A stretch of DNA of 64,000 nt from Halorientalis persicus. Its GTDB lineage: Archaea; Halobacteriota; Halobacteria; Halobacteriales; Haloarculaceae. A program made the position numbers and the translations under genes. The notes beneath the pieces were generated by a model. The model was given only the letters and a program-made list of their open reading frames with translations, made no database searches and was not told the DNA's origin. Positions 52,318 to 60,814 of the stretch are shown here, in pieces (the stretch's first letter is position 1; each line of letters starts with the position of its first letter). Where the stretch lies: the NCBI RefSeq assembly GCF_900110215.1, contig NZ_FOCX01000014.1, positions 31,030 through 95,029 of the forward strand. Reading direction: 5' to 3'.

Positions 52318-52794
52318 ATGGTCAATCGCCGGACTGTACTGGGGGGCATCGCCGGGGCCGCGTCGCTGGCCGGGTGTATTCTGCCGACGCCCGAAGACGA
52401 GGACCTAGTGCTCCGAAACGAGGACGAATCCAACCATCGGGTCGCTGTCGAGTGTACGAAATCCGAGGAGACGGGTGAGTGTTACAAATTCGAGGGTCCA
52501 GTCACCGAGTCCCTCGGCCCCGGCGAATCCAGCCAGGCGGAAGAGGTGTTCTCGGTCACTGACTACAACTACTACCTGTTGCTGTCGGTCGCAGTCGACG
52601 GGACGGTCGTGACCGAGACGAGGACTGACCCGACCTCGGGGGGAGTCCGGGTCGTCGTCGACGGCCCGCAGGAGGTCCACGTTTCTCCGAGTCATCCGGT
52701 CACGATATCGAGAACCCCGAACGGGACTGTCATGAACGGGACCGACGAGGCCAATACGACGGACGTGAGTCTCGAAACGTCCGACCGCCGGTAA
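52318..52794 (+). CDS. Tat-exported lipoprotein, unknown function
   Basis: 158 residues starting MVNRRTVLGGIAGAASLAGC: twin Arg and lipobox LAGC with Cys20, so it is likely lipid-anchored outside the membrane. The mature region is a predicted beta-sandwich with two Cys (VECTKSEETGECYKF) that may form a disulfide. It resembles the lipoprotein at 36317-36727 in fold style (both have a VxVE/VxVQ strand plus PGES/PNES turn) but at normal GC content. No function known. Confidence 0.75.
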   Translation: MVNRRTVLGGIAGAASLAGCILPTPEDEDLVLRNEDESNHRVAVECTKSEETGECYKFEGPVTESLGPGESSQAEEVFSVTDYNYYLLLSVAVDGTVVTETRTDPTSGGVRVVVDGPQEVHVSPSHPVTISRTPNGTVMNGTDEANTTDVSLETSDRR

Positions 52795-52832
52795 CGGACA
52801 GATTCAAGCGCGCGGTGGGCAAAGCGGAGCAT

Positions 52833-54134
52833 ATGTACGACGGCCTGAAGGGCTTTCGCGATTTCTACCCCGCGGAGATGGGGCCCCGGCGAGAGGTCAT
52901 CGACACGCTGGAGGCCACGGCCAAGCGGTACGGCTTCCGCGAGATCGGGACCCCGGCAATGGAACGCACCGAGATGTACGTGGACAAGAGCGGCGAGGAG
53001 ATCGTCGAGGAACTGTACGCCTTCGAGGACAAGGGCGACCGGGAGGTGTCGCTCACCCCCGAGTTGACGCCGACGGTCGCGCGGATGGTCGTCGCCAAAC
53101 AACAGGAACTCTCCAAGCCCATCAAGTGGGTCTCGACGCGGCCGTTCTGGCGGTACGAACAGGTCCAGCAGGGTCGGTTCCGCGAGTTCTACCAGACCAA
53201 CGTCGACATCTTCGGCTCGGCCGAGCCGGAAGCGGACGCCGAAGTGCTGGCCTTCGCGGCCGACGCGATGACGAACCTCGGGCTCACGACGGAGGAGTTC
53301 GAGTTCCGCGTCTCCCATCGGGACATCCTCGGGGGCCTGCTGGAGGCGTTCGACGCCGACGTGGACACCCGCGAGGCGATCCGCGCGGTCGACAAATCCG
53401 AAAAGATCGACGACGACGAATACCACGACCTGCTCTACGAGGCCGGCCTCTCCTACGATCAGGCCGCCGAGTTCGACGCCCTGCTCGACACCGACGAGGA
53501 GAGCTTGGACGAACTGATCGAGTTCGCCGGGACCGACCGGGTCGAGGCGGCGGTCACCAACCTCCAGAACGTGCTGGACGTGGCCGAGGACTTCGGCGCG
53601 CGGGAGTACTGCACGCTCTCGCTGGAGACCGCTCGCGGACTGGACTACTACACCGGCGTCGTCTTCGAGTGTTTCGACGCCACCGGAGAGGTCTCCAGGT
53701 CGGTGTTCGGCGGCGGGCGTTACGACGACCTCATCGAGAGCTTCGGCGGCCAGCCGACACCCGCCGTGGGGGTCGCGCCCGGTCTCGCGCCGCTCTCACT
53801 CCTCCTCCAGCGGGCGGGCGTCTGGCCCGACGAAGGGTTCACGACCGACTACTACGTGCTGCAGGTCGGTGACACCCGCGAGGTGGCGGCCGAGATCACC
53901 CGCGAGTTGCGCGAGCGCGGCCACGTCGTCGAGACCGACCTCTCGGACCGGAGTTTCGGCGGCCAGCTCGACTACGCCGACTCGGTGGACGCCGAGACGG
54001 TCGTCATCGTCGGCGAACAGGACCTCGAAGACGACGCCGTGACGGTCAAGGACATGAGATCGGGCGACCAGCAACAGGTTCCCCTCGCCGAGTTCCCGGG
54101 CGACCACGACCGACCGACCTTCGACGACTTCTAG
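52833..54134 (+). CDS. hisS: Histidyl-tRNA synthetase
   Basis: 433 residues starting MYDGLKGFRDFYPAEMGPRR. Class II motifs: LTPELTPTVARMVV, RPFWRYEQVQQGRFREFYQTNVDIFG (cited as FWRYEQVQQGR), the HisRS-specific ARGLDYYTGVVFE and FGGGRYDDLI, then the anticodon-binding domain (YYVLQVGDTREVAAEI). Its last 4 nt overlap the convergent surface-protein gene stop. Confidence 0.97.
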   Translation: MYDGLKGFRDFYPAEMGPRREVIDTLEATAKRYGFREIGTPAMERTEMYVDKSGEEIVEELYAFEDKGDREVSLTPELTPTVARMVVAKQQELSKPIKWVSTRPFWRYEQVQQGRFREFYQTNVDIFGSAEPEADAEVLAFAADAMTNLGLTTEEFEFRVSHRDILGGLLEAFDADVDTREAIRAVDKSEKIDDDEYHDLLYEAGLSYDQAAEFDALLDTDEESLDELIEFAGTDRVEAAVTNLQNVLDVAEDFGAREYCTLSLETARGLDYYTGVVFECFDATGEVSRSVFGGGRYDDLIESFGGQPTPAVGVAPGLAPLSLLLQRAGVWPDEGFTTDYYVLQVGDTREVAAEITRELRERGHVVETDLSDRSFGGQLDYADSVDAETVVIVGEQDLEDDAVTVKDMRSGDQQQVPLAEFPGDHDRPTFDDF

Positions 54135-55306
54135 CCGTCGAACAGCCCGCCGTCGTCCGTCGTCTCGCCTGCCGTCTCTTTCTCGGCCGGCGTCGTATCG
54201 TCGCCGAAGAGTCCGTCGTCGCCGGTCGGTTCGTCGGTCGGTGTCTCGGTACCGTCGTCGAGTAGCCCGTCGTCCGTCCCATCGTCCGTCCCGTCGATCA
54301 GGCCGTCCGCGTCGGAGACGTTCCCGTCGAGGGTGCCGTCGTCGAGTAGCCCGTCGTCGGCGTCACTCCCGTCGGTATCGTTCTCGCCGGAATCACGCCC
54401 GTCGGTGGGGTTCTCCTCGAGTGGGCCGTCGGCGTCGTTCGAGTCGTCGGCGATCACGTCGCCGAATCCCAGTGATTCGTTGTCCGCACCCAGTTCGTCG
54501 AGCGCGTCGCCCAGCGTCGAGTCGTTCTCGTCGAACGGCCAGTCGGTCCGGTTGGTCGGACCGACGGTCTCGTTGAGGCCCTGGAGGATGTCCTCGGCGT
54601 CGAGGTCGTCGTCGGCGTCGATCTCGTCGGCGACCGCGGACCGACCGAGCGCCCGGAGGTCACTGTGGAGGTCGGCCGTCACCGAGTCCGAGCGGTTGGC
54701 CAGCGCTCGGAACCGCTCGGTCGAGAGTCCGTACTCGGCCGTGACGGCCGCCGAAAGGTCCGCTGTGGCGCGTTCGCCGCGGTCGGCCAGCCGCCGGTTC
54801 ACGGCCGCCTCGACGGAGACGGTGGCCGCGAGGTAAGCGTACGCGCCGGCCGAGACGGAGCGGTTGTCGGCCGCTGCCCGGAGGCGTTCGCGGCGCTCAC
54901 GGAGCGAGTCGAGGCGGGCGTCGGCGCGTGCTTCCAGCATCGCCAGCACTGCGGCCCGCTCCTCGGGGGAGTCGGCGCGGCCGAGCCTGACGACCAGCGT
55001 TCGGGTTTCGAGTTCTCCCGCCACCGCCGACTGCTGGGTGCCGATGGCACCCGCGAGCCGGGCTCCCGCCGAGGCCGTCGCGTTCGCGCTACTCGCGTTG
55101 CCGCCGGTCTGGGTCGCATCGGCACTGGCCGCGTTCTCTGCGGTCGCGGTGCTGGCCGCGCCGTCGGTGGCCGCCGTGTCTGCAGTCGGGGAATCGGCCA
55201 GCAGGCCGGCCGCGGGGACGGCGGCCCCGACGACGAGACAGACGACCAGTACCGCGGCGGCGAGCGGGCGCAGGCGGTTCGGGAGTCGTGGGTGCGTGTC
55301 AGTCAT
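54131..55306 (-). CDS. Secreted acidic protein with Asp/Gly-rich C terminus
   Basis: 391 residues. Signal peptide with helix LAAAVLVVCLVVGAAVPAAG (about 14-33). Residues 70-230 are predicted helical and charged (LEARADARLDSLRERRERLRAAADN, cited as RLDSLRERRERL). Residues 255-391 are low-complexity DDGLLDDGT-type repeats rich in Asp, Gly and Thr, likely disordered, extracellular and glycosylated. It overlaps the upstream HTH membrane-protein gene by 8 nt; the pairing suggests it is the ligand or partner of that regulator. No enzyme motif. Confidence 0.75.
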   Translation of the reverse strand: MTDTHPRLPNRLRPLAAAVLVVCLVVGAAVPAAGLLADSPTADTAATDGAASTATAENAASADATQTGGNASSANATASAGARLAGAIGTQQSAVAGELETRTLVVRLGRADSPEERAAVLAMLEARADARLDSLRERRERLRAAADNRSVSAGAYAYLAATVSVEAAVNRRLADRGERATADLSAAVTAEYGLSTERFRALANRSDSVTADLHSDLRALGRSAVADEIDADDDLDAEDILQGLNETVGPTNRTDWPFDENDSTLGDALDELGADNESLGFGDVIADDSNDADGPLEENPTDGRDSGENDTDGSDADDGLLDDGTLDGNVSDADGLIDGTDDGTDDGLLDDGTETPTDEPTGDDGLFGDDTTPAEKETAGETTDDGGLFDG

Positions 55307-56369
55307 GGGTTTCCTCCGGGAGTGTGACGACGTTCTCGCGGCCGAGGCGGAACACTTCGATCTCGTCGTCGTCCCGGAGCCGGGAGACGACGCGGCTGGT
55401 CTTCGAGTCGCCCCAGTCGCAGGCGTCGGCCAGTTCCTGCTGTTTGATCCGACCGCCGTGGTCGCGAATGGCCGACAGCGCGCGCTCGTCGTCGCTGAGC
55501 AGATCCGCCGACGGTCCGTCTCCGGCCCCGTCGTCGCCGTCGGATGCGGCCGCCGTCCCGGCCGTCGATCCGCCCGTCGACTCGGCCACGGTCGCACCGT
55601 CGCCGGGTCCGTCGGGCCCGTCGTCCGGTCGACGCCGGACGTACAGCGCGCCGGCGGCTCCGAGTGCGGCGAGGACCAGAACGGCGACGCCGGCCGTCAG
55701 GAACGGGAAGCCGCTGGCAGTCTCGGGGCCGGAGTCGGGGCTCTCGCTCGCGACGATTCGGGGAGCCGTCGAACCGAAGCCGAGTTCGCCCGCCCAGGCG
55801 ACGCGGTTGCTCCTGGTCTCGGTCGGCTCGGGCGTCACCCGGTCGAGGCGGTAGCCGTCGGGCCAGGCGACGGTGAGTCGCGTGTCCGGGCCCAGATAGA
55901 AGCCGCTGATGGCGTCGCCGATCCGGAGTGTCGAGGCGTTGCCGCCGACGAACCCGGACCAGGCGAACCGGTAGGTGACGATGCCGGTCGACTGGGCGAG
56001 GCGCTGGCGGCGAACCGTCACCGTGACGTTCGAGAGTGCCATCTCGCGCCCGGTCTCGTTCTCGGCCTGCCGGACCGACGGGCGGATGTCGGCGGCGAAC
56101 GCCTCGACGTAGGTCGAGCGGTTCGCCTCGATGTCCTGGCGGTAGGAGGTGAACGCCTCCGGCTCGCCGGGTTCGGTCAGGTAGAACTGGTACTGGATCT
56201 CCCAGGCGGCGGTCCCGTCGGCACCGGCGTCGATCCGGATGAGCGTGCTGTCGGGCGACAGCGACTCGTTGTCCGCACCGGCGGACTGGGCCGCCACCGG
56301 GCCGGCACAGAGCCAGCAGGCGGCGACGAGGGCCACGCCGACCAGCAGCAACCGGGACACTCGTTGCAT
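55299..56369 (-). CDS. Membrane-anchored one-component regulator (extracellular domain, one helix, wHTH)
   Basis: 356 residues. Signal sequence 1-27, extracytoplasmic beta-rich domain about 40-215 (IRIDAGADGTAAWEIQYQF...), one helix at 221-244, a low-complexity Gly/Ala/Asp linker at 245-293, and a winged HTH at 294-350 (DDERALSAIRDHGGRIKQQELADACDWGDSKTSRVVSRL, cited as IKQQELADACDWG). The topology allows direct transmission of an outside signal to DNA. Coupled with the secreted protein downstream. Targets are unknown. Confidence 0.85.
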   Translation of the reverse strand: MQRVSRLLLVGVALVAACWLCAGPVAAQSAGADNESLSPDSTLIRIDAGADGTAAWEIQYQFYLTEPGEPEAFTSYRQDIEANRSTYVEAFAADIRPSVRQAENETGREMALSNVTVTVRRQRLAQSTGIVTYRFAWSGFVGGNASTLRIGDAISGFYLGPDTRLTVAWPDGYRLDRVTPEPTETRSNRVAWAGELGFGSTAPRIVASESPDSGPETASGFPFLTAGVAVLVLAALGAAGALYVRRRPDDGPDGPGDGATVAESTGGSTAGTAAASDGDDGAGDGPSADLLSDDERALSAIRDHGGRIKQQELADACDWGDSKTSRVVSRLRDDDEIEVFRLGRENVVTLPEETHD

Positions 56370-56482
56370 TCCGTCTGTTGGGGGATAGGTCGAGTGATCG
56401 TAATCTATCTTCGGGTGCGAGCCGCGGACGGGACCCCGGGGCAGGAAAAGCGACAGCGGGCGTGTCAGGGCGGAACATATGA

Positions 56483-56550
56483 GTGGGGTTCGGGTGGGTC
56501 CCGTGTGGGGTGGAGTGGGGTTGGGTTCGGGTGCTCGCGTGGGGGGAGCG
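56483..56550. other. G-rich tract 3' of the Ala/Asp-rich surface gene
   Basis: Six GGG or longer runs in 68 nt on the plus strand (GTGGGG-type), ending 4 bp before the stop of the minus-strand gene at 56554. It is the third tract of this type in the window, in the same relation to the gene end. The rest of the 184-bp gap shows only the promoter region of the HTH gene. Confidence 0.5.
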
Positions 56551-56553
56551 CCG

Positions 56554-57345
56554 TTAGTTCTCGAGTTCGTCCTGGAGATCGTCGACCTCCTCGCTCAGTT
56601 CGTCATTGGCGTCGGCCATCTCGTCACTGGATTCCTCGTCAAGTTCCTCGAGCGCCTCGGAGGAGTCCTCGTTGGCGTCGGCGATCTCCTGGCTGGTCTC
56701 GTTGTCGAACTCCTCGAGTTCCTCGCTCACGTCGTCGCGTGCGTCCTCGCGGGCGTCGTCGATGGCGGCGCTCGCGTTCGCGTCCGCCTCGACGTCGGCG
56801 CTCACGTCGGCGTTAGCTTCCAGATCGGCCTGGGCGTTGCCCGCCGCGTTGGCGTTCTCGTCGCCCTGGGCGTTGGCCTCGGCGTTCTCGCTGGCGAACA
56901 GGCTCAGGACGGTCGCGACGAAGCCCTCGTCGCTGTCGGCATCGGCGTCCGCGCTCGCATTCGCATCCGTGTCTGCCTCGGCCTCACCGTCGAACGGCAG
57001 GTCGATCACGATCCCGAAGGGCAACTCGACCTGGCCCTCGGTGCTCACGTCGGCAGCGCCCTCGGCGGCGGCCTCGCCGCGGTCCGCGCGGGCATCACCG
57101 TTGCCCGACGCGCTGGCCGAAGCGTCGACGGCCACGGCCGCCGAGCCGTTGGCCCCGCCGTCCGCGTCGGCGCTACCGGACGCCGTCACCGCGATCTCGG
57201 CACCGGCTCCGGCCTCGGCCTCGCCGTCCGTCTCGTTCTCGACACTGTTCGCGTCCGTGCTCACGGCCGCCGCTGCCGGCAGCGTCGCGGTGAGGACCAC
57301 CGCGAGCGCCAGCAGCAGCGAACCAGTTCGGGTGTTCAGGCGCAT
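56554..57345 (-). CDS. Secreted Ala/Asp/Glu-rich protein with helical C terminus
   Basis: 263 residues. Signal peptide LLLALAVVLTATLPAAAAVS. The body is extremely rich in Ala, Asp, Glu, Asn with segments such as EADTDANASADADADSDE, ANAQGDENANAAGNAQADLEANADV (cited as NANAAGNAQADLEANAD) and a helical tail with repeated EELEEFDNE / ALEELDEES heptad-like units. A short non-repetitive middle PFGIVIDLPFDG occurs twice in partial form. Looks like a disordered surface polymer. No family assigned. Confidence 0.75.
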   Translation of the reverse strand: MRLNTRTGSLLLALAVVLTATLPAAAAVSTDANSVENETDGEAEAGAGAEIAVTASGSADADGGANGSAAVAVDASASASGNGDARADRGEAAAEGAADVSTEGQVELPFGIVIDLPFDGEAEADTDANASADADADSDEGFVATVLSLFASENAEANAQGDENANAAGNAQADLEANADVSADVEADANASAAIDDAREDARDDVSEELEEFDNETSQEIADANEDSSEALEELDEESSDEMADANDELSEEVDDLQDELEN

Positions 57346-57519
57346 TGCATCCCCAGCTTGTGGCGGGAGGGTCGTATAAAGGGGTGGCCCTGGTGGTGTA
57401 TCCCGGCGGATTGTCGTCACTTGCACCGAGTTTCATACCGTTGCAGTCGCGCGGTTAGAGTTCGATCTCTCAAACGTCGGTGTTGAACGGTCGAAGGTTT
57501 AAAATAGAGGTTTCGAGAG

Positions 57520-57945
57520 TCAATCGTCAGCATCGGTCGCGACGAAGACCGGTTGCTCGGCGTCGAGGAGGACAGCCTGCGTGACGCTGCCGAACAGGGC
57601 TTTGCCGATGGGGGACCGTTTCCGGCCGTGGACAGCGATGGCGTCCACGCCGAGTTCGGCAGCGGTCTCGAGGATGACTGTCGCGGGATCGCCGTGCTCG
57701 TGACGGACCCGCGCAGTCACACCGGCTGCTTCGAGCGCCTCGACGGCCGCCGTGACGCTCTCGGGTACGTCGTCTTCGTCGTAGATGGCCTCGGAGGAGA
57801 CAGCTTCGGCCTCGTCGCGAACCTCGAACTGTTCGAAGACGTTGAGGACGGTGACCTCGATTTCCTCGGGATCGGCGGGGAGGTCGGTGACGGTCTCGAC
57901 GAGCGGCGCGGGTTCGTCCTCCGTCGCGAGTAACACGTGATACAT
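57520..57945 (-). CDS. Universal stress protein UspA family
   Basis: 141 residues. MYHVLLATEDEPAP replaces the usual MxxILVATDGS first strand; the C-terminal ATP-loop region GVDAIAVHGRKRSPIGKALFGSVTQAVLLDAE has G-x2-G-x9-G-type spacing (Gly in SPIGKALFGS). UspA proteins assist survival under stress, often as dimers. The ATP-binding loop appears intact, though this is judged by pattern only. Confidence 0.85.
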   Translation of the reverse strand: MYHVLLATEDEPAPLVETVTDLPADPEEIEVTVLNVFEQFEVRDEAEAVSSEAIYDEDDVPESVTAAVEALEAAGVTARVRHEHGDPATVILETAAELGVDAIAVHGRKRSPIGKALFGSVTQAVLLDAEQPVFVATDADD

Positions 57946-58051
57946 ATCTCCAGTTACCAGCGCCCACTACTTAGTTCGCGGGACCGGTTGGGTCGGGCGG
58001 CCGTCGGTCACCGTCGAAACGCTCATCGCGCTCGCCGAACAGCTACGATCC

Positions 58052-58873
58052 ATGCGCGCGTACCGGGTCGCGTACGACGGGCGGCGGTTCCACGGGTTCC
58101 AGCGCCAGCCCGACGTGCCGACCGTCTCGGACACGCTACTGGCGGCGCTCAGCGATCTGGACGTACTGGACGGCGGGACCGACCCACCGCCCGGCTACGC
58201 GGCCGCGGGCCGGACCGACGCCGGCGTGTCGGCCATCGCACAAACCGTGGCCTTCGACGCGCCCGACTGGCTGACGCCACGGGCGTTCGACAGCGAACTC
58301 CCGCCGGACGTGCGGGTGTGGGCCGCCGCCGACGCACCGCCCGCGTTCCACGCCACCCACGACGCGACGAGTCGCGAATACGACTACCACCTCCACGCTC
58401 CCACCGGGTCCGTCGACGGCGAGCGCGCGACGGCCGCGCTCGACGCGCTCCGTGGCGAACACGACTTCCACAACCTGACGCCCGACGCCGACGGTACGGT
58501 GCGAGACCTGGATGGGGCGATCCGTCGGGACGGTGACTATCTCGTGGTACGGGTCCGGGCCAGCGGGTTCGCCCGCCAGCTCGTCCGCCGACTGGTCGCC
58601 CTGGTTGACGAGATCGCCCGCGGCGAGCGCGACCTCGGGGCCGTCGACCGCGTTCTGGCCCCGGAGCCGTTGCCCGGACCGGCGGGCGTCCCAGCCGCAC
58701 CCGCCGAGCCGCTGGTGCTGACCGACGTGACCTACCCCGACCTGGCGTTCGAGCGCGACCCCGAGGCCGCGGCGAGCGCTCGCGAGATTTTCCGGGAGCG
58801 CCGCGTCAGGCACGCGACGAGAGCGCGCGTGGCCGAGGATCTGATCGCCGGCGTCGACGGGGACGCGAACTGA
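58052..58873 (+). CDS. truA: tRNA pseudouridine(38-40) synthase TruA
   Basis: 273 residues starting MRAYRVAYDGRRFHGFQRQP. The catalytic motif AAGRTDAGVSA has the active Asp56. Later motifs: FHATHDATSREYDYHLH, DFHNLTP and VRVRASGFARQLVRRLVALV. It forms pseudouridine in the anticodon stem. It is the second pseudouridine synthase in the window, with Pus10. Confidence 0.95.
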   Translation: MRAYRVAYDGRRFHGFQRQPDVPTVSDTLLAALSDLDVLDGGTDPPPGYAAAGRTDAGVSAIAQTVAFDAPDWLTPRAFDSELPPDVRVWAAADAPPAFHATHDATSREYDYHLHAPTGSVDGERATAALDALRGEHDFHNLTPDADGTVRDLDGAIRRDGDYLVVRVRASGFARQLVRRLVALVDEIARGERDLGAVDRVLAPEPLPGPAGVPAAPAEPLVLTDVTYPDLAFERDPEAAASAREIFRERRVRHATRARVAEDLIAGVDGDAN

Positions 58874-58921
58874 ACGGCCGCCGTATAAAGGCTTACTTCG
58901 CACCCACCCGTACCAGTGGCA

Positions 58922-60712
58922 ATGAGTTCGGTTCCCGAACGAAGCGACATCGACGAGGAACACAAGTGGGATCTGGCGGCGCTCTACGCCGACGACGAGG
59001 CGTGGGAAAGCGCCTTCGAGGACGTACAGGAGCGGCTCACGGATCTGGAGGCCTACGAGGGGCGGGTGACCGAGGACGCCGAAACGTTGCTCGACGTACT
59101 CGAACTCCGCGAGGAGATCATGCGGACCGTCTCGAACGTCACGTCGTACGCGCGGATGCGCCGCGACGAGGACACGACCGACAGCCACTATCAGGCCCTG
59201 CTCGCACGGGCCCAGTCGCTGTCCTCGGAGGCACAGAGCGCCGCCTCGTTCATCGAACCCGAACTGCAGGACCTCGACCGCGAGGACATCGAGGCGATGA
59301 TCGAGGACCAATCGGATCTCGAGGAGTACGGCCACTACTTCGACGACGTGTTGCGGATGAAAGACCATACCCGGTCGGCCGAGATCGAGAACCTGCTGGC
59401 CGAACTCGGCGAGGTCACGGGCGCACCCGGCGAGGTGTACAACACGCTCGCCAACGCGGACATGACGTTTCCCGCAGTAGAGACACCCGAGGGCGAAACG
59501 GAACGGATCACGCTCAACAACTTCACGACGCTCCAGAAAAATCCCGACCGCGAATTTCGACAAGAGGTGTACGAGCAGTTCTACGACGAGTGGGAGACGG
59601 TGCGAAACGCGGTCGGAACCGCCTACAAGAACAGCGTCAAGACCGACAGCAAACTGGCGAACGCGCGCAACTACGATACCGCCCGCGAGGCCGCCCTCGA
59701 CGGCCCCAACATCCCCGTCGACGTGTACGACAACCTCGTCGACACCGTCCGGGCCAATCTCGACAAGCTCCACCGCCACGCCGAGCTGAAGCGCGACGCG
59801 ATCGGGGCCGAGGAGTTGCGGATGTGGGACCTCTACGTCCCGATGGTCGAGGGCGAGAGCCCGGATGTGACCTACGAGGAGGCCCGTGAGTACGTCACCG
59901 AGGCCGTCGCGCCGCTGGGTGATGAGTACCAGTCCCGGCTGGCCGAAGGTCTCGACTCCCGGTGGGTCGACGTGTACGAGACCGACGGCAAGCAATCGGG
60001 GGCCTACAGCGGCGGCACCTACGACTCCCAGCCGTACATCCTGCTGAACTACCAGGACGACGTGTCCTCGATGTACACGCTGGCCCACGAACTGGGCCAC
60101 TCCCTCCATACCCAGCTCACCAGCGAGGAACAGCCATACGTCTACTCGGGCTACGAGATCTTCGTGGCCGAGGTCGCCTCGACGGTCAACGAGACGCTGC
60201 TGACCCACCACCTGCTCGACACCGTCGAGGACGAACGGCTCCGCCGGCACGTCCTCAACGAGTACCTCGAACGGTTCCGCTCGACGCTCTACCGCCAGAC
60301 CATGTTCGCCGAGTTCGAACACCGCGCGCACGAGCTCTCGGAGGCGGGCGAGGCGCTCACTCCTGATCGGCTGGACGAACTCTACCGCGACCTGAAAGGC
60401 GACTACTACGAGCCGGCCGCACTCGACGACCGGATCGCCCGCGAGTGGATGCGTATCCCCCACTTCTACCGGGCCTTCTACGTCTACCAGTACGCGACCG
60501 GCATCTCCGCGGCGGTCGCGCTGGTCGACCGGATCCTCGATGAAGGGGAACCGGCGGCCGAGCAGTACGTCGACTTCCTCCGGAAGGGCTCCCGGGAGTA
60601 CCCGCTGGAACTGCTCCGGGGCGCGGGCGTCGACATGGCCTCGCCCGAACCGGTCGAGTCAGCCCTGTCGGTCTACGACGACTACCTCGACGAGTTCGCC
60701 GAGCTGACCTGA
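58922..60712 (+). CDS. pepF: Oligoendopeptidase F
   Basis: 596 residues starting MSSVPERSDIDEEHKWDL, an M3-family peptidase. The zinc motif HELGHSLHTQ is about residue 388, followed by the third ligand in VAEVASTVNET; YSGGTYDSQPYILLNY and MRIPHFYRAFYVYQYATG are family blocks. It cuts short peptides of 7-17 residues in the cytoplasm, possibly acting after the proteasome, whose ATPase PAN is encoded next. A GTG two codons earlier is less likely. Confidence 0.95.
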   Translation: MSSVPERSDIDEEHKWDLAALYADDEAWESAFEDVQERLTDLEAYEGRVTEDAETLLDVLELREEIMRTVSNVTSYARMRRDEDTTDSHYQALLARAQSLSSEAQSAASFIEPELQDLDREDIEAMIEDQSDLEEYGHYFDDVLRMKDHTRSAEIENLLAELGEVTGAPGEVYNTLANADMTFPAVETPEGETERITLNNFTTLQKNPDREFRQEVYEQFYDEWETVRNAVGTAYKNSVKTDSKLANARNYDTAREAALDGPNIPVDVYDNLVDTVRANLDKLHRHAELKRDAIGAEELRMWDLYVPMVEGESPDVTYEEAREYVTEAVAPLGDEYQSRLAEGLDSRWVDVYETDGKQSGAYSGGTYDSQPYILLNYQDDVSSMYTLAHELGHSLHTQLTSEEQPYVYSGYEIFVAEVASTVNETLLTHHLLDTVEDERLRRHVLNEYLERFRSTLYRQTMFAEFEHRAHELSEAGEALTPDRLDELYRDLKGDYYEPAALDDRIAREWMRIPHFYRAFYVYQYATGISAAVALVDRILDEGEPAAEQYVDFLRKGSREYPLELLRGAGVDMASPEPVESALSVYDDYLDEFAELT

Positions 60713-60781
60713 CCGACCGATAGCGGAGTCGATCCGGCCGGTCCGGTCCCAGCGGAGTAGGATGGCCGCGACCCAAAGGCC

Positions 60782-60788
60782 CTTTTAC
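60782..60788 (+). promoter_or_regulatory. TATA-like box of the PAN gene
   Basis: CTTTTAC centred 30 nt before the ATG at 60815; short-leader or leaderless initiation predicted. Confidence 0.4.
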
Positions 60789-60814
60789 GAGCACCCATTA
60801 GGAACGACAGTCAG

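Noticed and set aside
54864..56816. 650-codon plus-strand frame opposite the HTH membrane protein
   Set aside because: Ser/Arg-rich shadow translation; the minus-strand genes have signal peptides, a membrane helix and a wHTH.
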